Of a DNA stretch of 25,205 nucleotides, positions 24,479 to 25,205 are shown in pieces. Where the stretch lies: positions 1 to 25,205 of the forward strand of contig JAEOUI010000092.1 of the NCBI GenBank assembly GCA_016839425.1, written 5' to 3'. The position numbers were made by a program, and so were the translations under genes. The notes beneath the pieces were generated by a model. It saw nothing but the letters and a program-made list of their open reading frames with translations. It was not told where the DNA came from and did not search any database. The stretch's first letter is position 1. The number at the start of each line of letters is the position of its first letter. This stretch comes from Promethearchaeota archaeon (GTDB lineage Archaea; Asgardarchaeota; Lokiarchaeia; Sigynarchaeales; SOKP01).

Positions 24479-24844
24479 ATGTCCTTAATTCAGATCGTAG
24501 AAGACGATTATGCTACAGCCATAATTCTCAAAAAGTTATTGGAAGCCCATGGTCATGAGATTATCGGGCTTGCCTTAAACGGTAAAGCAGCATTAGATCA
24601 GTTTAAATCACTTATCAAAAAACCTGAGATTATTTTGATGGATTATAGGATGCCTATCAAGGACGGACTTGAAACATCGATCGAAATGTTCAAAATAGAC
24701 AACCACATAAACATAGTTTTCATCAGCGCTGATGAAACAATTAAAGAACGGGCCATCGAGATTGGCTTCATCGACTTGATTAAAAAACCATTTGATTTTG
24801 AAGAAATATTACAAATCATTAAAAAAATTAAAGGGCACGAATAA
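24479..24844 (+). CDS. CheY-like single-domain response regulator
   Basis: A 121-residue receiver domain with nothing attached. The phosphorylation site is D55 in MDYRMP; D9 and D10 form the acidic metal pocket; S83 replaces or serves as the switch Thr/Ser, and K103 in IKKPF is the conserved lysine. The fold should be fully functional. With no DNA-binding or enzymatic output domain, it must act by protein contact, like CheY or Spo0F. No histidine kinase is in the window. Such stand-alone receivers are common in archaea. Confidence 0.93.
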   Translation: MSLIQIVEDDYATAIILKKLLEAHGHEIIGLALNGKAALDQFKSLIKKPEIILMDYRMPIKDGLETSIEMFKIDNHINIVFISADETIKERAIEIGFIDLIKKPFDFEEILQIIKKIKGHE

Positions 24845-25064
24845 TAAGATTTTAACAAAGGCATTATAAAATTAATTCTTTCAGCTGAGCTTTAAAATCA
24901 CGAGTTAATATAACTATTGAAATCAAAATAAATATGATAAAGGGTACTGATGACAATAAGAGTAATTTTATAGTTCATACTATAAATTTATTATCTCTAA
25001 TAATAATGATCCTCAGTTTTGTGATCCTTCATATATCTTATAAAAAAAATCTCTATTCATTAGT

Positions 25065-25205
25065 TTATATTAAATCAAGTCGATCATACAAGCTTTTCAA
25101 ACGATCTGAGGTTTCTTTTTTAATATTATCATAAATGCTCTGTCCAGTCGAATCCATAGCAACTATGAGCGGTCCAAAATCATCAACTTCAAATACCCAA
25201 AGAGC
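25065..25205 (-). CDS. Fumarate/tartrate dehydratase beta subunit, C-terminus (partial)
   Basis: An open frame enters from the right edge of the window and stops at 25065-25067. The 46 residues begin ALWVFEVDDFGPLIVAMDST and continue GQSIYDNI, matching the conserved C-terminal block of class I fumarase/L(+)-tartrate dehydratase beta subunits (W-x-x-E-V-x-D-F-G/P-P-x-I-V-x-x-D-x-x-G). The enzyme family is Fe-S dependent and interconverts fumarate and malate, or dehydrates tartrate. The rest of the gene and the usual alpha-subunit partner would lie beyond the window. Confidence 0.8.
   Translation of the reverse strand, partial: ALWVFEVDDFGPLIVAMDSTGQSIYDNIKKETSDRLKSLYDRLDLI

Noticed and set aside
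24934..25134. 66-residue hydrophobic open frame on the plus strand
   Set aside because: It overlaps the convincing fumarase/tartrate dehydratase C-terminus on the minus strand, has no ribosome binding site and its composition follows the AT-rich background.

Overview
The window comes from a very AT-rich archaeon, most probably an Asgard archaeon of the Lokiarchaeia type; this is inferred from gene content, with no marker phylogeny. The archaeal signs are TATA-like boxes about 25-32 bases before several start codons (leaderless or short-leader transcripts), Shine-Dalgarno sequences of the GGTGAT kind that match the usual archaeal 16S rRNA 3' end, TTG and GTG starts, an archaeosortase, HdrB/HdrC-type proteins and the archaeal/anaerobe homocysteine synthesis pair (DUF39 plus NIL-ferredoxin). 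The Asgard hint is two neighbouring longin-like proteins, one fused to an MFS transporter-like membrane domain.

Layout. 1-3 kb: a tandem GNAT-like acyltransferase (minus), a DUF2284 cysteine-rich protein, a zinc-ribbon membrane protein and a small four-helix membrane protein. 3.1-5.4 kb: a PfkB-type sugar kinase convergent with adenylosuccinate synthase (purA). 5.6-8.2 kb: a GIFT/GATase-like coiled-coil protein followed by an HdrC-like and an HdrB-like protein with no HdrA. 8.4-10.0 kb: a secreted surface protein with two Ig-like repeats and a PGF/helix/basic C-terminal sorting tail, tail-to-tail with an archaeosortase-family membrane protease; the two genes overlap by 4 bases and look like an enzyme-substrate pair. 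10.1-12.7 kb: a homocysteine operon (DUF39-CBS, then NIL-ferredoxin), divergent from an XRE-CBS regulator whose leader carries GCAT-type repeats. 13.0-14.9 kb: a large PHP-domain (DUF3604-like) phosphoesterase-like protein. 15.2-15.95 kb: three tandem paralogous 49-57 residue zinc-ribbon microproteins, two of them not obvious as ORFs, convergent with an 860-residue SIR2-TPR protein (16.0-18.6 kb) of defence-effector style. 18.57-19.06 kb: a gene-free stretch that holds a candidate three-way-junction RNA. 19.1-20.9 kb: an SDR oxidoreductase convergent and overlapping with an EamA/DMT transporter. 20.97-23.8 kb: an apparent operon of an MFS-longin fusion followed by a longin plus winged-helix protein of NPRL2-like layout. 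24.0-25.2 kb: a small acidic protein, a single-domain CheY-like response regulator behind overlapping palindromes, and the C-terminus of a fumarase/tartrate dehydratase beta subunit running off the window edge.

The strongest candidates for new biology are the MFS-longin/NPRL2-like operon (possibly a transporter-coupled GTPase signalling unit), the archaeosortase with its adjacent substrate, the zinc-ribbon microprotein cluster beside the SIR2-TPR gene, and the structured intergenic RNA. All were read by eye; no similarity searches or folding programs were run.
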